A stretch of 64,000 nt of DNA from Streptomyces sparsogenes. GTDB lineage: Bacteria > Actinomycetota > Actinomycetes > Streptomycetales > Streptomycetaceae. Of the stretch, positions 49,003 through 56,684 are shown in pieces. Below the pieces are notes generated by a model. That model did not search any database. It worked only from the letters and a program-made list of their open reading frames with translations, and was not told where the DNA came from. The stretch is taken from contig NZ_MAXF01000116.1 of the NCBI RefSeq assembly GCF_001704635.1, forward strand, positions 1 to 64,000. The letters are read 5' to 3'. Numbering within the stretch: the first letter of the stretch is position 1; each line of letters starts with the position of its first letter. A program made the position numbers and the translations under genes.

Positions 49003-49911
49003 TCAGACGAGTTCGATCCGCTCCTGGGTGATGGGATAGCCCGCCTTGGCGAAGTGCGCGGCCATCGGGAGGTTGTGCTGGTCGGTGGCGGCCGCGATCC
49101 TCGTCGCGCCCCGCTCCACCAGGTCGTGGGTGCACTCCACCAGCAGGTCGTACGCGTAGCCGTGGCCGCGCTGCTCCTCGACCACCCCGATGTAGCCGAC
49201 GCACGGGCCCGACGGGTTGTGCGCGGGCACCTGGATGCCGACCAGCTCGCCGCCCGGCGTCCACGCCAGCCGCCACCACTCGCGCGGCGACGGGCACCAG
49301 CTCAGGAAGTCCATCAGCTCGCGCACCCCCGCTTCGACACCCCCTTGGTCGATGGCCCGCCGGTCGTGGGCGTCGAGCGTGCCCGGCATGATGCGGCGCA
49401 GCACATCGGCGATCACCGCGTCGTCGGGCTCCGGCCGGAACTCCAGCCGCCCCGGCCGCTCGGGAAGCCCGCACTCGGGCGTCCACTCGTAGCGGTAGCG
49501 CTCCACCAGCGGCTCCATCCCGCCGGCGATGGCGGCGTCGATCCGGGCCCGCGCCGCCGCCCGCTCCGCGGGCCGCTCGCGCCAGCCGGGCGCCACCAGC
49601 AGGCTGTACTCGGCGCGCAGCGGGGCGGTGCGCAGCAGCTCGGCCGCCGCGTCGGCCTCGCCGTCGGCGAAGTCGAACCAGTCCAGCGCGATGGGCTTGG
49701 CGTCATCGGGCGCGCCCCACCACGCGGCGCGGGCGACCACCCGGCCGTCGCGCAGCGCGACCCAGGTCCAGTCCGGGCGGAAGTCGCCGCCCTCGGCGTA
49801 GGTGCGGTAGGTGTGGCCGAAGCGGCCACGGCCGACGAGGGCGGGGTCGTGCAGGGTGTGGAACAGGTGTGCGTCGCTCTCGGTGAGCGCGCGGATGACC
49901 AGCTCGGTCAT
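49003..49911 (-). CDS. GNAT-family acetyltransferase
   Basis: A 302-aa two-domain GNAT-type protein. The N-terminal half is degenerate (VIRALTESDAHLFHTLHDP, WVALRDGRVVARAAWWG). The C-terminal half holds the CoA-binding region (GYIGVVEEQRGHGYAYDLLVECTH) with a Q/R-x-x-G-x-G/A-like loop EQRGHGYA, followed by ATDQHNLPMAAHFAKAGY. The acceptor is unknown. ATG at 49911 follows GGAAGGATCC. About 60 bp upstream is a possible 19-codon leader ORF with its own strong ribosome site, so expression may depend on leader translation. Confidence 0.88.
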   Translation of the reverse strand: MTELVIRALTESDAHLFHTLHDPALVGRGRFGHTYRTYAEGGDFRPDWTWVALRDGRVVARAAWWGAPDDAKPIALDWFDFADGEADAAAELLRTAPLRAEYSLLVAPGWRERPAERAAARARIDAAIAGGMEPLVERYRYEWTPECGLPERPGRLEFRPEPDDAVIADVLRRIMPGTLDAHDRRAIDQGGVEAGVRELMDFLSWCPSPREWWRLAWTPGGELVGIQVPAHNPSGPCVGYIGVVEEQRGHGYAYDLLVECTHDLVERGATRIAAATDQHNLPMAAHFAKAGYPITQERIELV

Positions 49912-49963
49912 GGGGATCCTTCCGGAATGCGATGCGCTCCCGGTCGGATCGGTGATCAGGCGA

Positions 49964-49975
49964 TGATCGCGATCA
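49964..49975. promoter_or_regulatory. 12-bp palindrome at the leader stop
   Basis: tgatcgcgatca is a perfect palindrome that covers the stop codon of the leader ORF and lies 52 bp before the GNAT start. It could be an RNA structure element or an operator. Confidence 0.45.
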
Positions 49976-50032
49976 GACGGCGGTACGCCCGGTGGACAAG
50001 GGGCGGGAGCGCGGAAACGTGATGGTGTTCAT
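49973..50032 (-). CDS. Possible 19-aa leader peptide
   Basis: ATG at 50032 with an excellent ribosome site (GGAAGGAGG, ending about 8 nt upstream) opens a 19-codon frame, MNTITFPRSRPLSTGRTAV, that stops 61 bp before the GNAT gene. It is rich in Arg, Thr and Ser and has no homology I can name. A promoter-like TAGTGT (reverse, 50079-50084) with TGGACG 18 bp further upstream could give a short leader. The strong ribosome site on such a short frame suggests a translated regulatory uORF. This is a candidate only. Confidence 0.5.
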   Translation of the reverse strand: MNTITFPRSRPLSTGRTAV

Positions 50033-50118
50033 GGCTCTCGCCTCCTTCCTTGATCACGGGCGTGCCCACACACTAGGCGAGCCGGCGGACCCGCGTCCAG
50101 CCGTTTTCGGAAGACGGC

Positions 50119-50463
50119 TCAGGGTTGCGTCAGATAGCCGGCGAGGGTGCTCCGGTTGCGCATGAGGCCGTCGATCCGGTCGTCCAGCGCCGCCAACTCG
50201 CCTTGCAGGACCTCCCGCAGCTCCGCGCACCAGTCGAAGCCCGGCTGCTCGCCCCGGGTGCACGGCAGCACCGTACGGATCACCTCGGTCGACAGGCCCG
50301 CCTTCAGCAGGGCGCGCACCTTCCGCACGGTGACCACGGAGTCCTCGTCGTACTCGCGGTAGCCGTTGGACCCCCGCCGGGCCTCGAGCAATCCCTGCTC
50401 CTCGTAGTACCGCAGCAGCCGTGTGCTGACCCCGGTACGCCGGGACAACTCGCCGATCAGCAT
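50119..50463 (-). CDS. MerR-family transcriptional regulator
   Basis: A 114-aa one-component regulator. The N-terminal winged helix MLIGELSRRTGVSTRLLRYYEEQGLLEARR and NGYREYDEDSVVTVRKVRAL is standard MerR. A dimer helix follows (RDGLMRNR-type region VLQGELAALDDRIDGLM). There is one Cys pair (VLPCTR, DWCAEL). ATG at 50463 is preferred as the family start; an ATG at 50496 would add 11 residues. It is divergent from the aminotransferase gene across a MerR-type promoter with a 19-20 bp spacer, so it probably controls that gene. The ligand is unknown. Confidence 0.9.
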   Translation of the reverse strand: MLIGELSRRTGVSTRLLRYYEEQGLLEARRGSNGYREYDEDSVVTVRKVRALLKAGLSTEVIRTVLPCTRGEQPGFDWCAELREVLQGELAALDDRIDGLMRNRSTLAGYLTQP

Positions 50464-50483
50464 CCGCCCCGTGCCCTCCGCGC

Positions 50484-50515
50484 TTGACCTTTCCATCGAT
50501 GTGAAGCCATAACGT
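50484..50515 (+). promoter_or_regulatory. MerR-type promoter/operator before the aminotransferase
   Basis: TTGACC (50484-50489) and TAACGT (50510-50515) are spaced by 20 bp. The spacer contains the dyad ctttccatcg/cgatgtgaag, matching at 8 of 10 positions. Long-spacer promoters with a central dyad are the signature of MerR control. Confidence 0.65.
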
Positions 50516-50570
50516 CGTTGCCGCGGCGGGCATTCCGCGCCCGCTCCGCCGTTTCCTTGCTGTTTCTACT

Positions 50571-50600
50571 GTCTCTGTCTGTCTCTGTCTGTCTCTGTCG
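50571..50600. repeat. Three 10-bp tandem repeats in a 5' leader
   Basis: gtctctgtct occurs at 50571-50580 and 50581-50590, and gtctctgtcg at 50591-50600. This pyrimidine/TG tract lies between the promoter and the ribosome site (ggag 50603-50606) of the aminotransferase gene. It is unlike local base composition. Confidence 0.85.
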
Positions 50601-50611
50601 TTGGAGCGATC

Positions 50612-51415
50612 ATGACGTCTTTTGCCGTACACCGTAATGGCCGGGCGGCGACCGCCGAGGAGCTGGCGCCGCTCGCCTTCGCGGGCTACGCGCACTTCAC
50701 CGCCATGCAGGTGCGCGGGGGCCGGATCCGGGGCCTCGACCTCCATCTGGAGCGGCTGCGGAACGCCTCGGTGGAGCTGTTCGGCGGGGCGCTGCCCGAC
50801 GACCAGGTGCGGTCGTATCTGCGGGCGGCCGTGGCGGCCGGTCCCGCGGACGTCTCGCTGACGGCCACGGTCTACTCGCCGAAGGGGGAGTTCACCGTGG
50901 CCGGGGATGCGGCGGAACTCGATGTGCTGGTCCGCACCGGCCCGGCCGCGGCCGGGCCGGACGGCCCGCTGGCGCTGTCGGTGGTCGAGCACGAACGGTT
51001 CCTGCCCGAGCTGAAGCACGTCGGCGAGGTGGCCAAGACCTACCTTCTGCGTCAGGCCGTCGCGCAGGGCTTCGACGACGCCGCCTTCGTGGACCGCCGG
51101 GGCCGGCTCAGCGAGGCGACGATCTGGAACCTCGCCTTCTGGGACGGCACCTCGGTGGTGTGGCCCACCGCCGAGGTGCTGGGCGGGATCACCATGGGCA
51201 TCCTCCGTCGGCAGCTCGACCGCCTCGGCGTCCCCCAGCGCGTCCAGGAGGTCACGCTCACCGGCCTGCCGGCGCTGGCCGGCGCCGTGGTCATGAACTC
51301 CTGGACGCCGGGCGTGGCGGTGAGCCGGATCGGCTCCGTGTCCCTGCCCGACGCACCGTCCTTCCTGGAGCTGCTGCACCGCGCCTACCAGGCCGAACCG
51401 CTCACCGCTCCCTGA
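50612..51415 (+). CDS. Class IV PLP-dependent aminotransferase family protein
   Basis: A 267-aa member of the fold-type IV group that includes branched-chain aminotransferase and aminodeoxychorismate lyase. It has MQVRGGRIRGLDLHLERLRN near residue 30 and the PLP region ELKHVGEVAKTYLLRQAVAQG near 130-150, where a Lys can form the Schiff base. GRLSEATIWNLAFWDG near 163 and GGITMGILRRQLDRLG near 190 are typical. The exact substrate is uncertain. ATG at 50612 has ggag at a good distance. The divergent MerR gene and long-spacer promoter indicate inducible expression. Ten 12-bp repeats begin right after its stop. Confidence 0.85.
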   Translation: MTSFAVHRNGRAATAEELAPLAFAGYAHFTAMQVRGGRIRGLDLHLERLRNASVELFGGALPDDQVRSYLRAAVAAGPADVSLTATVYSPKGEFTVAGDAAELDVLVRTGPAAAGPDGPLALSVVEHERFLPELKHVGEVAKTYLLRQAVAQGFDDAAFVDRRGRLSEATIWNLAFWDGTSVVWPTAEVLGGITMGILRRQLDRLGVPQRVQEVTLTGLPALAGAVVMNSWTPGVAVSRIGSVSLPDAPSFLELLHRAYQAEPLTAP

Positions 51416-51420
51416 GGGGC

Positions 51421-51540
51421 CGTCGGTCGAGTGGTCGGTCGAGTCGGCAGCGGAGTCGTCGGTCGGATCGTCGGTCGAGTCGGCAGCAGAGCCGTCGGTC
51501 GAGTCGTCAGTCGAGCCGTCGGTCGCGTCGTCAGTCGAGG
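51421..51540. repeat. Ten-unit 12-bp tandem array between convergent genes
   Basis: Ten contiguous 12-bp units of the consensus cgtcggtcgagt fill 51421-51540 exactly. Two units (51445-51456, 51481-51492) share the variant cggcagc(g/a)gag. The last unit overlaps the stop codon of the response-regulator gene (51531-51533). The array begins 5 bp after the aminotransferase stop. Confidence 0.9.
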
Positions 51541-52355
51541 AGGCCCGCGTCGTGCGCGAGCAGCGCGATCTGCACCCTGTTGTTGAGATCCAGCTTGGTC
51601 AGGATCCGGGACACGTGGGCCTTGACGGTCGCGACGCTCATGAACAGCGCGGCGGAGATCTCCGCGTTGGACCGGCCCTGGCCCACGGCTATCGCGACCT
51701 CGCGCTCCCGGTCGTTCAGCCGGTCGAGCAGGGCCCCGGCCCGCACCCGCCGCCCGTCCCGGCCGGAGCCCGCCACATGCTCGATCAGCTGCGCGGTCAC
51801 CACCGGGGACAGCACCGGCTCGCCGGCCGCCACCCGCCGCACCGCCGCGACGAGTTCGGCCGGCGGGGTGTCCTTGAGCACGAAGCCCGCCGCCCCGGCG
51901 CGCAGCGCCCGCAGCACATGCTCATCCGCGTTGAACGTCGTCAGGATCACCACTTCGGGGGCGTCTTCGCGGCGCCGCAACTGCTCGGTGGCGGCCAGCC
52001 CGTCCACCGTCGGCATGCGGATGTCCATGAGGACCACGTCGGGGCGGTGGCGGTCCACGAGCGCGGCGACCTCCGCGCCGTCGGACGCCTCGGCGACGAT
52101 CTCGATGCCGGAGGAGCCGCCGCCGAGCATCAGCCGCAGCCCGGCGCGGACCAGCGGGTCGTCGTCGACGATCAGCAGGCGGATCGGGGCGGGGGCGGGC
52201 TCGGATCCGGGCCTGGGGCCGGAGGCGGACGCGGGGGCGGGGCCGGGCTCGGGCCTGGGACCGGTGGCGGGCGCGGGTCCGGAGGCGGGCGTGGGCCCGG
52301 GCGCGGGCGCGGGCGCGGGCCCTGAGGCGGGGGATTCCGGTGGGGAGGGGCTCAT
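51531..52355 (-). CDS. LuxR-family response regulator with Pro/Ala-rich N-terminal extension
   Basis: A 274-aa two-component regulator. Residues 1-60 are a Pro/Ala/Gly-rich repeat extension (SGPAPAPAPGPTPASGPAPA), unusual for NarL-type regulators. The receiver domain is complete: IRLLIVDDDPLVRAGLRLML, VVLMDIRMPTVDG with phospho-Asp, ILTTFNAD (Thr) and GFVLKDTPP (Lys). The LuxR helix-turn-helix is LNDREREVAIAVGQGRSNAEI and VATVKAHVSRILTKLDL. ATG at 52355 overlaps the kinase stop by 4 bp; GTG/ATG codons inside the extension would be alternatives. Its cognate kinase is directly upstream. Confidence 0.93.
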   Translation of the reverse strand: MSPSPPESPASGPAPAPAPGPTPASGPAPATGPRPEPGPAPASASGPRPGSEPAPAPIRLLIVDDDPLVRAGLRLMLGGGSSGIEIVAEASDGAEVAALVDRHRPDVVLMDIRMPTVDGLAATEQLRRREDAPEVVILTTFNADEHVLRALRAGAAGFVLKDTPPAELVAAVRRVAAGEPVLSPVVTAQLIEHVAGSGRDGRRVRAGALLDRLNDREREVAIAVGQGRSNAEISAALFMSVATVKAHVSRILTKLDLNNRVQIALLAHDAGLLD

Positions 52356-53668
52356 GCGGGCCACGGTAGCCAGGCGTAGAGCCGGAAGTCCCCGGCCGGG
52401 GAGGGGCCGCACTCCAGCCGTCCGCCCGCCAGCGCCGCGCGCTCGGCCAGCCCGGTCAGGCCCTGGCCCGCCCCGGGGATGGCCGCGGGCCCTTCCTTCC
52501 GGCCCGGTGGCGAACCGGAGGTGCGGGCGCGCGCCGGGGCGCGCACGGCGTTGCACACCTCCACGGTCAGCCCCTCGCCGGGAGCCCCTGCCGCCGTCAC
52601 CGTCACCTCCGTGTCCGGCGCGTGCTTGCGCGCGTTGGTCAGTCCCTCCTGCACGATCCGGTACGCCGTACGGCCCGTGGCGCCCGGAACGGCCGCGGCC
52701 TCGGCGCCGATTCCGGTGCCTGGTCCCGTATCTGGCGCGGTGCCGGGGCCGGGGCGCGTGACGCCCGCCTCGTCGGACAGCGTCACGCGCATGCCCGCCC
52801 GGCGCGACTCCTCCACCAGCCTCGGCAGATCGGCCAGCGTCGGTTGCGGCCGGTCGGGCGGGCCGCCGTCTGGGTCGGACTCCGGGGCCCGCAACACGCC
52901 GATCACCTCGCGCAGATCCTGCAGCGCCTGGTGCGCGCTGCTGCGTATCACCCCTGCCGCCTCGGCCACTTCCTGCGGGGAGGCGTCGGCCCGGTACTCC
53001 AGCGCGCCCGCGTGGACGCTCAGCAGGGACAGCCGGTGGGCCAGCACATCGTGCATCTCCCGGGCTATCCGCTCGCGCGTCAGGCGCTGGGTCCGCTCGG
53101 CGCGCAGCGCCGCCTCCGCCTCGGCCCGCGCCGCCCGCTCGCGCAGCGATACGAGCAACTGGCGCCGGGAGCGCACGAACATGCCCCAGCCGATGGCACC
53201 GCTGACGAGCAGGGCGCCGAGCAGCACGTCTCCGACGTAGTCGAGGTCGGGGTCGGGGTGCACCAGCGGGGTGGTGAGGATCTGGGCCGCCGCCGCCGCG
53301 CCGACCAGCGCGACGGTACGCAGCGGACGGTGCACCGCGACCGTGAACAGCGCCACGAGCAGCGGCCCCGCGACGTAGTACGACACCAGGCCGGCGCCGA
53401 GCAGCACCACCGCGAGCTCGACCGGTCGGCGGCGGCGCAGCCACAGCGCCAGACAGCCCAGCGCGCCCGCCACCACGTCGGCGAACAGCGCCTCGTCCGA
53501 CATCGGCGGGTCGTTGGCCACCGACTCGCAGGTCACCATGGAGAACACGGCCGCCAGCGAGATGCAGCACACGTCCACGAGCCAGTCGCGCAGGGCGCGG
53601 CGCGCCGTCGCGCGGCGCGCCGTCGTGCGGCGCGCCGCACGCGCCTCGTCCGAGCTGCCCATACCCAT
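52352..53668 (-). CDS. Sensor histidine kinase (HisKA_3 type)
   Basis: A 438-aa membrane kinase, partner of the response regulator it overlaps. The N-terminus has an Arg/Ala/Thr repeat (RRTTARRATARRALRDW, from a 15-bp DNA repeat), then about six hydrophobic segments to residue 165. A helical region with TRERIAREMHDVLAHRLSLLS carries the phosphorylated His. The ATPase domain has ATGRTAYRIVQEGLTNARKHAP (N-box) and GAGQGLTGLAERAALAGG (G-box). Low-complexity Pro/Gly inserts lie near 315-330 and 385-400. The signal is unknown. ATG at 53668 is used. A CCAAAG/CTTTGG inverted repeat lies 50-80 bp upstream. Confidence 0.93.
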   Translation of the reverse strand: MGMGSSDEARAARRTTARRATARRALRDWLVDVCCISLAAVFSMVTCESVANDPPMSDEALFADVVAGALGCLALWLRRRRPVELAVVLLGAGLVSYYVAGPLLVALFTVAVHRPLRTVALVGAAAAAQILTTPLVHPDPDLDYVGDVLLGALLVSGAIGWGMFVRSRRQLLVSLRERAARAEAEAALRAERTQRLTRERIAREMHDVLAHRLSLLSVHAGALEYRADASPQEVAEAAGVIRSSAHQALQDLREVIGVLRAPESDPDGGPPDRPQPTLADLPRLVEESRRAGMRVTLSDEAGVTRPGPGTAPDTGPGTGIGAEAAAVPGATGRTAYRIVQEGLTNARKHAPDTEVTVTAAGAPGEGLTVEVCNAVRAPARARTSGSPPGRKEGPAAIPGAGQGLTGLAERAALAGGRLECGPSPAGDFRLYAWLPWPA

Positions 53669-53720
53669 GAATGTAGTGAGGAGCGGGGGCCCGCGTCGCC
53701 GCCCCGGGCGCGGGCAGCGA

Positions 53721-53748
53721 CCAAAGTCGCGGGGTCGTAGACCTTTGG
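53721..53748. promoter_or_regulatory. CCAAAG/CTTTGG inverted repeat, possible regulator site
   Basis: CCAAAG (53721-53726) and CTTTGG (53743-53748) are inverted with 22 bp between centres, about two helical turns. The site is in the divergent gap between the kinase gene (start 53668) and a small membrane protein gene (start 53788). Autoregulation by the LuxR-type regulator is a reasonable guess. Confidence 0.5.
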
Positions 53749-53787
53749 CCGACCCGCGCCCGCCTGGCCGCCGCCTAGCCTCGAAGC

Positions 53788-54039
53788 ATGAGAAAAGCGT
53801 GCGAGGCGGTGGGGGGATTTCTGCTGTTCCAGGGGATCGTCGGGATCGCCCACGAGCTCATCGGCTGGTTCCGGCTGATGGCGGTGATCCGCCTTCTCCC
53901 GTTCCTGGACGGCTACGAGCTGTGGGCGAGCATCGGCCTGGCCGTGGTCGGCTTGGTCGTGGTCGCCGTCGCCGAGGAGTCCGGCAAGCGGCCGCCCGGC
54001 CCGCTCATATCTGGTGCAGACCGCGCCCGGCCAGAGTGA
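53788..54039 (+). CDS. Small membrane protein, function unknown
   Basis: An 83-aa protein with two hydrophobic segments (VGGFLLFQGIVGIAHELIGWF, residues 8-28; WASIGLAVVGLVVVAVAEE, residues 47-65) and a charged tail. I do not recognise the family. ATG at 53788 lies about 10 bp past TAGCCT, so the transcript may have a very short leader. It shares its upstream region with the divergent histidine kinase, so it may be a target of that two-component system. The last 35 bp overlap the end of the convergent lpdA gene. Confidence 0.7.
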   Translation: MRKACEAVGGFLLFQGIVGIAHELIGWFRLMAVIRLLPFLDGYELWASIGLAVVGLVVVAVAEESGKRPPGPLISGADRARPE

Positions 54040-55447
54040 GGAAGACCTCGCCGACCGCCTCGGAGAGCGTGGGGTGCGGATGGATGTGCTGGGCCACATC
54101 GGCGGGATCGGCGTCCCAGCCGACGATCAGCTGGCTTTCGGCGACCATCTCCGAGACATGGGGGCCGACGAGATGGACGCCGAGGACCTGGCCGGCGCCG
54201 CCCCCGCCCGCCCGTTCGGCGACGACCTTCACCATCCCGCCCTGCCCGTGCACCATGCCCTTGGCCACGGCGGTCAGCGGCAGGGTGTTGGTGACGACGT
54301 CATGGCCGCGCTCACGCGCCTGGGCCTCCGACAGACCGACGGAGGCGGTCTGCGGGCTGGAGTAGGTCACCCGGGGGACGGTGGCGTAGTCCAGCGGGCG
54401 GGGGGAGAGGCCCGCCAGGGTCTCGGCCACCAGCAGCCCTTCCGCGAAGGAGGCGTGGGCGAGCCCGAGCGACGGCGGCGGCAGCAGATCGCCGACGACA
54501 TGGATGCCCGGCACGGCGGTCTCCAGCCGCGCCCAGTCGGCGGGGGCGACGAACCCGCGGTCGTCGGTGGCCAGTCCGGCCGCCCCCAGGTTCAGACCGT
54601 CGGTGACCGGGGCGCGGCCGACGGCGACCAGCAGCCGCTCGACGTCGAGGGTGCGCGGCTCGCCGCGGGCCGGGCGCACGGTGACGCGCACCCCGTCGGG
54701 AAGGGTCTCCGCCTGCTCCAGCCGGGCACCGGTCAGCACCTCGATGCCGCGCTTCTTCAGTCCGCGCGTCAGATGGCGGCTGACATCGGCGTCCTCCAGC
54801 GGCAGCAGCCGGTCCGCCGCCTCGACGAGGGTGACGTCGGCGCCCATGGAGCGGTGCAGTGAGGCGTATTCGACGCCGATCGCGCCGCCGCCCAGCACCA
54901 GCACGGAGGCCGGGAGCCCCGGGGCGTAGAGGGTGTCGTCGCTGGTGACGACCCGTCGGCCGTCCGGCGCCGGCCCGGGGAGGGTGCGCGGGCGGGAGCC
55001 GGTCGCCAGCACGATGCCGCGCCGGGCGGTCCACTCGCCGCCCGCCTCGGCGTCCGCTCCTGTGCCGGTCGGCTCGACGCGTACCGTGCGGGCGCCGGTC
55101 AGGGCGGCGGAGCCGCGCACCACGCGGACGCCCGCGTGGGACAGATGCCCCTCGACGCCACGGTGGTTGCGGGCCACGATGTCGTCGCGGGTCGCGGTCA
55201 GCGCGGACCAGTCCACGGCCTCCAGCGTGGCCTTCACCCCCCACCGCTCGCGAGCCTCGGCGATGCCGTCGACCAGCTCGGCGGCGTGCAGCATCGCCTT
55301 GCTGGGGATGCAGCCGCGGTGCAGGCAGGTGCCGCCCACCAGATCGCGCTCGGCCAGCACGACGTCGAGACCGAGGGCGGCGGCGCGCAGCGCGGTGCTG
55401 TAGCCGCCGGTGCCGCCGCCGATGACGATGATGTCTGTCTCATGCAT
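54005..55447 (-). CDS. lpdA: Dihydrolipoyl dehydrogenase
   Basis: Flavin disulfide reductase (E3) of the 2-oxoacid dehydrogenase complexes, 480 aa. It has FAD motif IIVIGGGTGGYSTALRAAAL, redox disulfide GGTCLHRGCIPSKAMLH (Cys-x4-Cys), NAD motif VLVLGGGAIGVEYASLH, and the active-site His-Glu pair in HIHPHPTLSEAVGEVFL. All catalytic residues are present. ATG at 55447 (MHETDIIVIGG) is chosen; upstream codons are not conserved-looking. No E1 or E2 gene is adjacent, so it probably serves distant complexes. The divergent LysR gene may regulate it. Confidence 0.94.
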   Translation of the reverse strand: MHETDIIVIGGGTGGYSTALRAAALGLDVVLAERDLVGGTCLHRGCIPSKAMLHAAELVDGIAEARERWGVKATLEAVDWSALTATRDDIVARNHRGVEGHLSHAGVRVVRGSAALTGARTVRVEPTGTGADAEAGGEWTARRGIVLATGSRPRTLPGPAPDGRRVVTSDDTLYAPGLPASVLVLGGGAIGVEYASLHRSMGADVTLVEAADRLLPLEDADVSRHLTRGLKKRGIEVLTGARLEQAETLPDGVRVTVRPARGEPRTLDVERLLVAVGRAPVTDGLNLGAAGLATDDRGFVAPADWARLETAVPGIHVVGDLLPPPSLGLAHASFAEGLLVAETLAGLSPRPLDYATVPRVTYSSPQTASVGLSEAQARERGHDVVTNTLPLTAVAKGMVHGQGGMVKVVAERAGGGGAGQVLGVHLVGPHVSEMVAESQLIVGWDADPADVAQHIHPHPTLSEAVGEVFLTLAGRGLHQI

Positions 55448-55517
55448 GAACCCACCCTCTGCCCAGAGCGGCACATGAGTCCAAGGCAAAGTTTCTCTGG
55501 TTACGATGAATTTCCTG

Positions 55518-55560
55518 CATGAGGGCTGCCGCATGGGGACTGCTCCATGAGGGCTGCCGC
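55518..55560. repeat. 15-bp direct repeat upstream of the LysR gene
   Basis: catgagggctgccgc occurs at 55518-55532 and 55546-55560, a 28-bp period in the lpdA/LysR divergent gap. The copies face the same side of the helix within error. It may be a regulator site or a small duplication of leader sequence. Confidence 0.65.
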
Positions 55561-55602
55561 TGGAGGGCGCGCGTCAGGGGAGCGACAGCGAAGGGGGCGC
55601 GG

Positions 55603-56577
55603 ATGAGCCTGCGTCAGATGGAGTACCTGATGGCGGTGGTCGAGGAGGCCTCATTCACCCATGCCGCCGAGCTGCTGGGCGTCACCCAGTCGGCGCTCTC
55701 CCACCAGATCAAGGCCCTGGAGCGGGAGGTCGGCGGGCCGCTGCTGGAGCGGCTGCCGCGCGGAGTGCGCCTGACGCCGATGGGCCGCGCGTTTCTGCCG
55801 CACGCCGAGTTCGCGGTGCGCAGCGCCCGGCAGGCGCGGCGCGCGGCGCGGGCGGCCGCCGGGGCGGCCGGGGGCGAGCTGCACATCGCCACCCTGCACG
55901 CCTTCGCCATCGGGGTGCTTCCCGAGGTCTTCGCCCGCTGGCGGCGCGACCATGAGCAGGTGCGCCTGGTGGTGCACGAGTACGCCACCGGCGGGGAGTT
56001 GCGCGAGGGCATGGAGCGCGGTGTCGCGGACGTCGCTCTCGGGCACCGGCCCGAGGGCTGGCGGGGGCCGGTGGTGACGGTGGGCGAGGAGGAGATCGTG
56101 GTCGTGGTGGCGCCGGACGATCCGCTGAGCGGGCGGGAGGCGGTCCGGCTAGCCGACCTGGCGGACCGGGACTGGGTGCGCTGCGCGTTGGAGCCGGTGG
56201 TCGAGGGCCGTCGTTTCCTGGACGTGGCCTGTGAGCGAGTGGGCTTCACGCCTCGTACCGGTGTCGACACCGAGCACACCTCCACCGCCGTGCGCATGGC
56301 CGCCGCGGGAGCGGGAGTCCTCATCACGGCCGCGCATGTGGCCACGCAGTACGACTGTGCGGTGCTGCCCCTGGACCCGCCCTGGGCGCGTGAGCTGACC
56401 GCGTTCTCCCGGGTCGAACTCACCGGGGCCGCGGCCTCCTTCGTCGGCTTGCTGGACCAGCGGTGGTGGGGCCGGGGGGAGCAGAGGGAGCGACGGGGGC
56501 AGGGGGAGCAAGGGCGGAAGCGGCAGGGCCGGCCTGCCGCCCACGAGGGGGAAGGGGGCGGCAGACCGGCGGGGTGA
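55603..56577 (+). CDS. LysR-family transcriptional regulator
   Basis: A 324-aa regulator. The N-terminal winged helix MSLRQMEYLMAVVEEASFTHAAELLG and VTQSALSHQIKALEREVGGPLLERL is standard LysR. A periplasmic-binding-like effector domain follows (GELHIATLHAFAIGVLPEVFARW, VGEEEIVVVVAPDDPL). The last 45 residues are an Arg/Gln/Gly-rich tail, unusual for the family. ATG at 55603 follows aagggggcg. It is divergent from lpdA with 155 bp between, the typical place for a LysR target. The effector is unknown. Confidence 0.92.
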   Translation: MSLRQMEYLMAVVEEASFTHAAELLGVTQSALSHQIKALEREVGGPLLERLPRGVRLTPMGRAFLPHAEFAVRSARQARRAARAAAGAAGGELHIATLHAFAIGVLPEVFARWRRDHEQVRLVVHEYATGGELREGMERGVADVALGHRPEGWRGPVVTVGEEEIVVVVAPDDPLSGREAVRLADLADRDWVRCALEPVVEGRRFLDVACERVGFTPRTGVDTEHTSTAVRMAAAGAGVLITAAHVATQYDCAVLPLDPPWARELTAFSRVELTGAAASFVGLLDQRWWGRGEQRERRGQGEQGRKRQGRPAAHEGEGGGRPAG

Positions 56578-56684
56578 GGTGCGCCTGACATGGCGGAGGA
56601 GCGGATCAGGGCACCGCGTGGACCGGGGTGGGACAGGGGGACCGGGCAGCGCGCTGTGCGGGTCGGCGCGCCGCGCGGGGCGGG

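Noticed and set aside
51421..51540. 12-bp array considered as a CRISPR or origin iteron set
   Set aside because: No spacers, no replication gene nearby, and it lies between two ordinary convergent genes.
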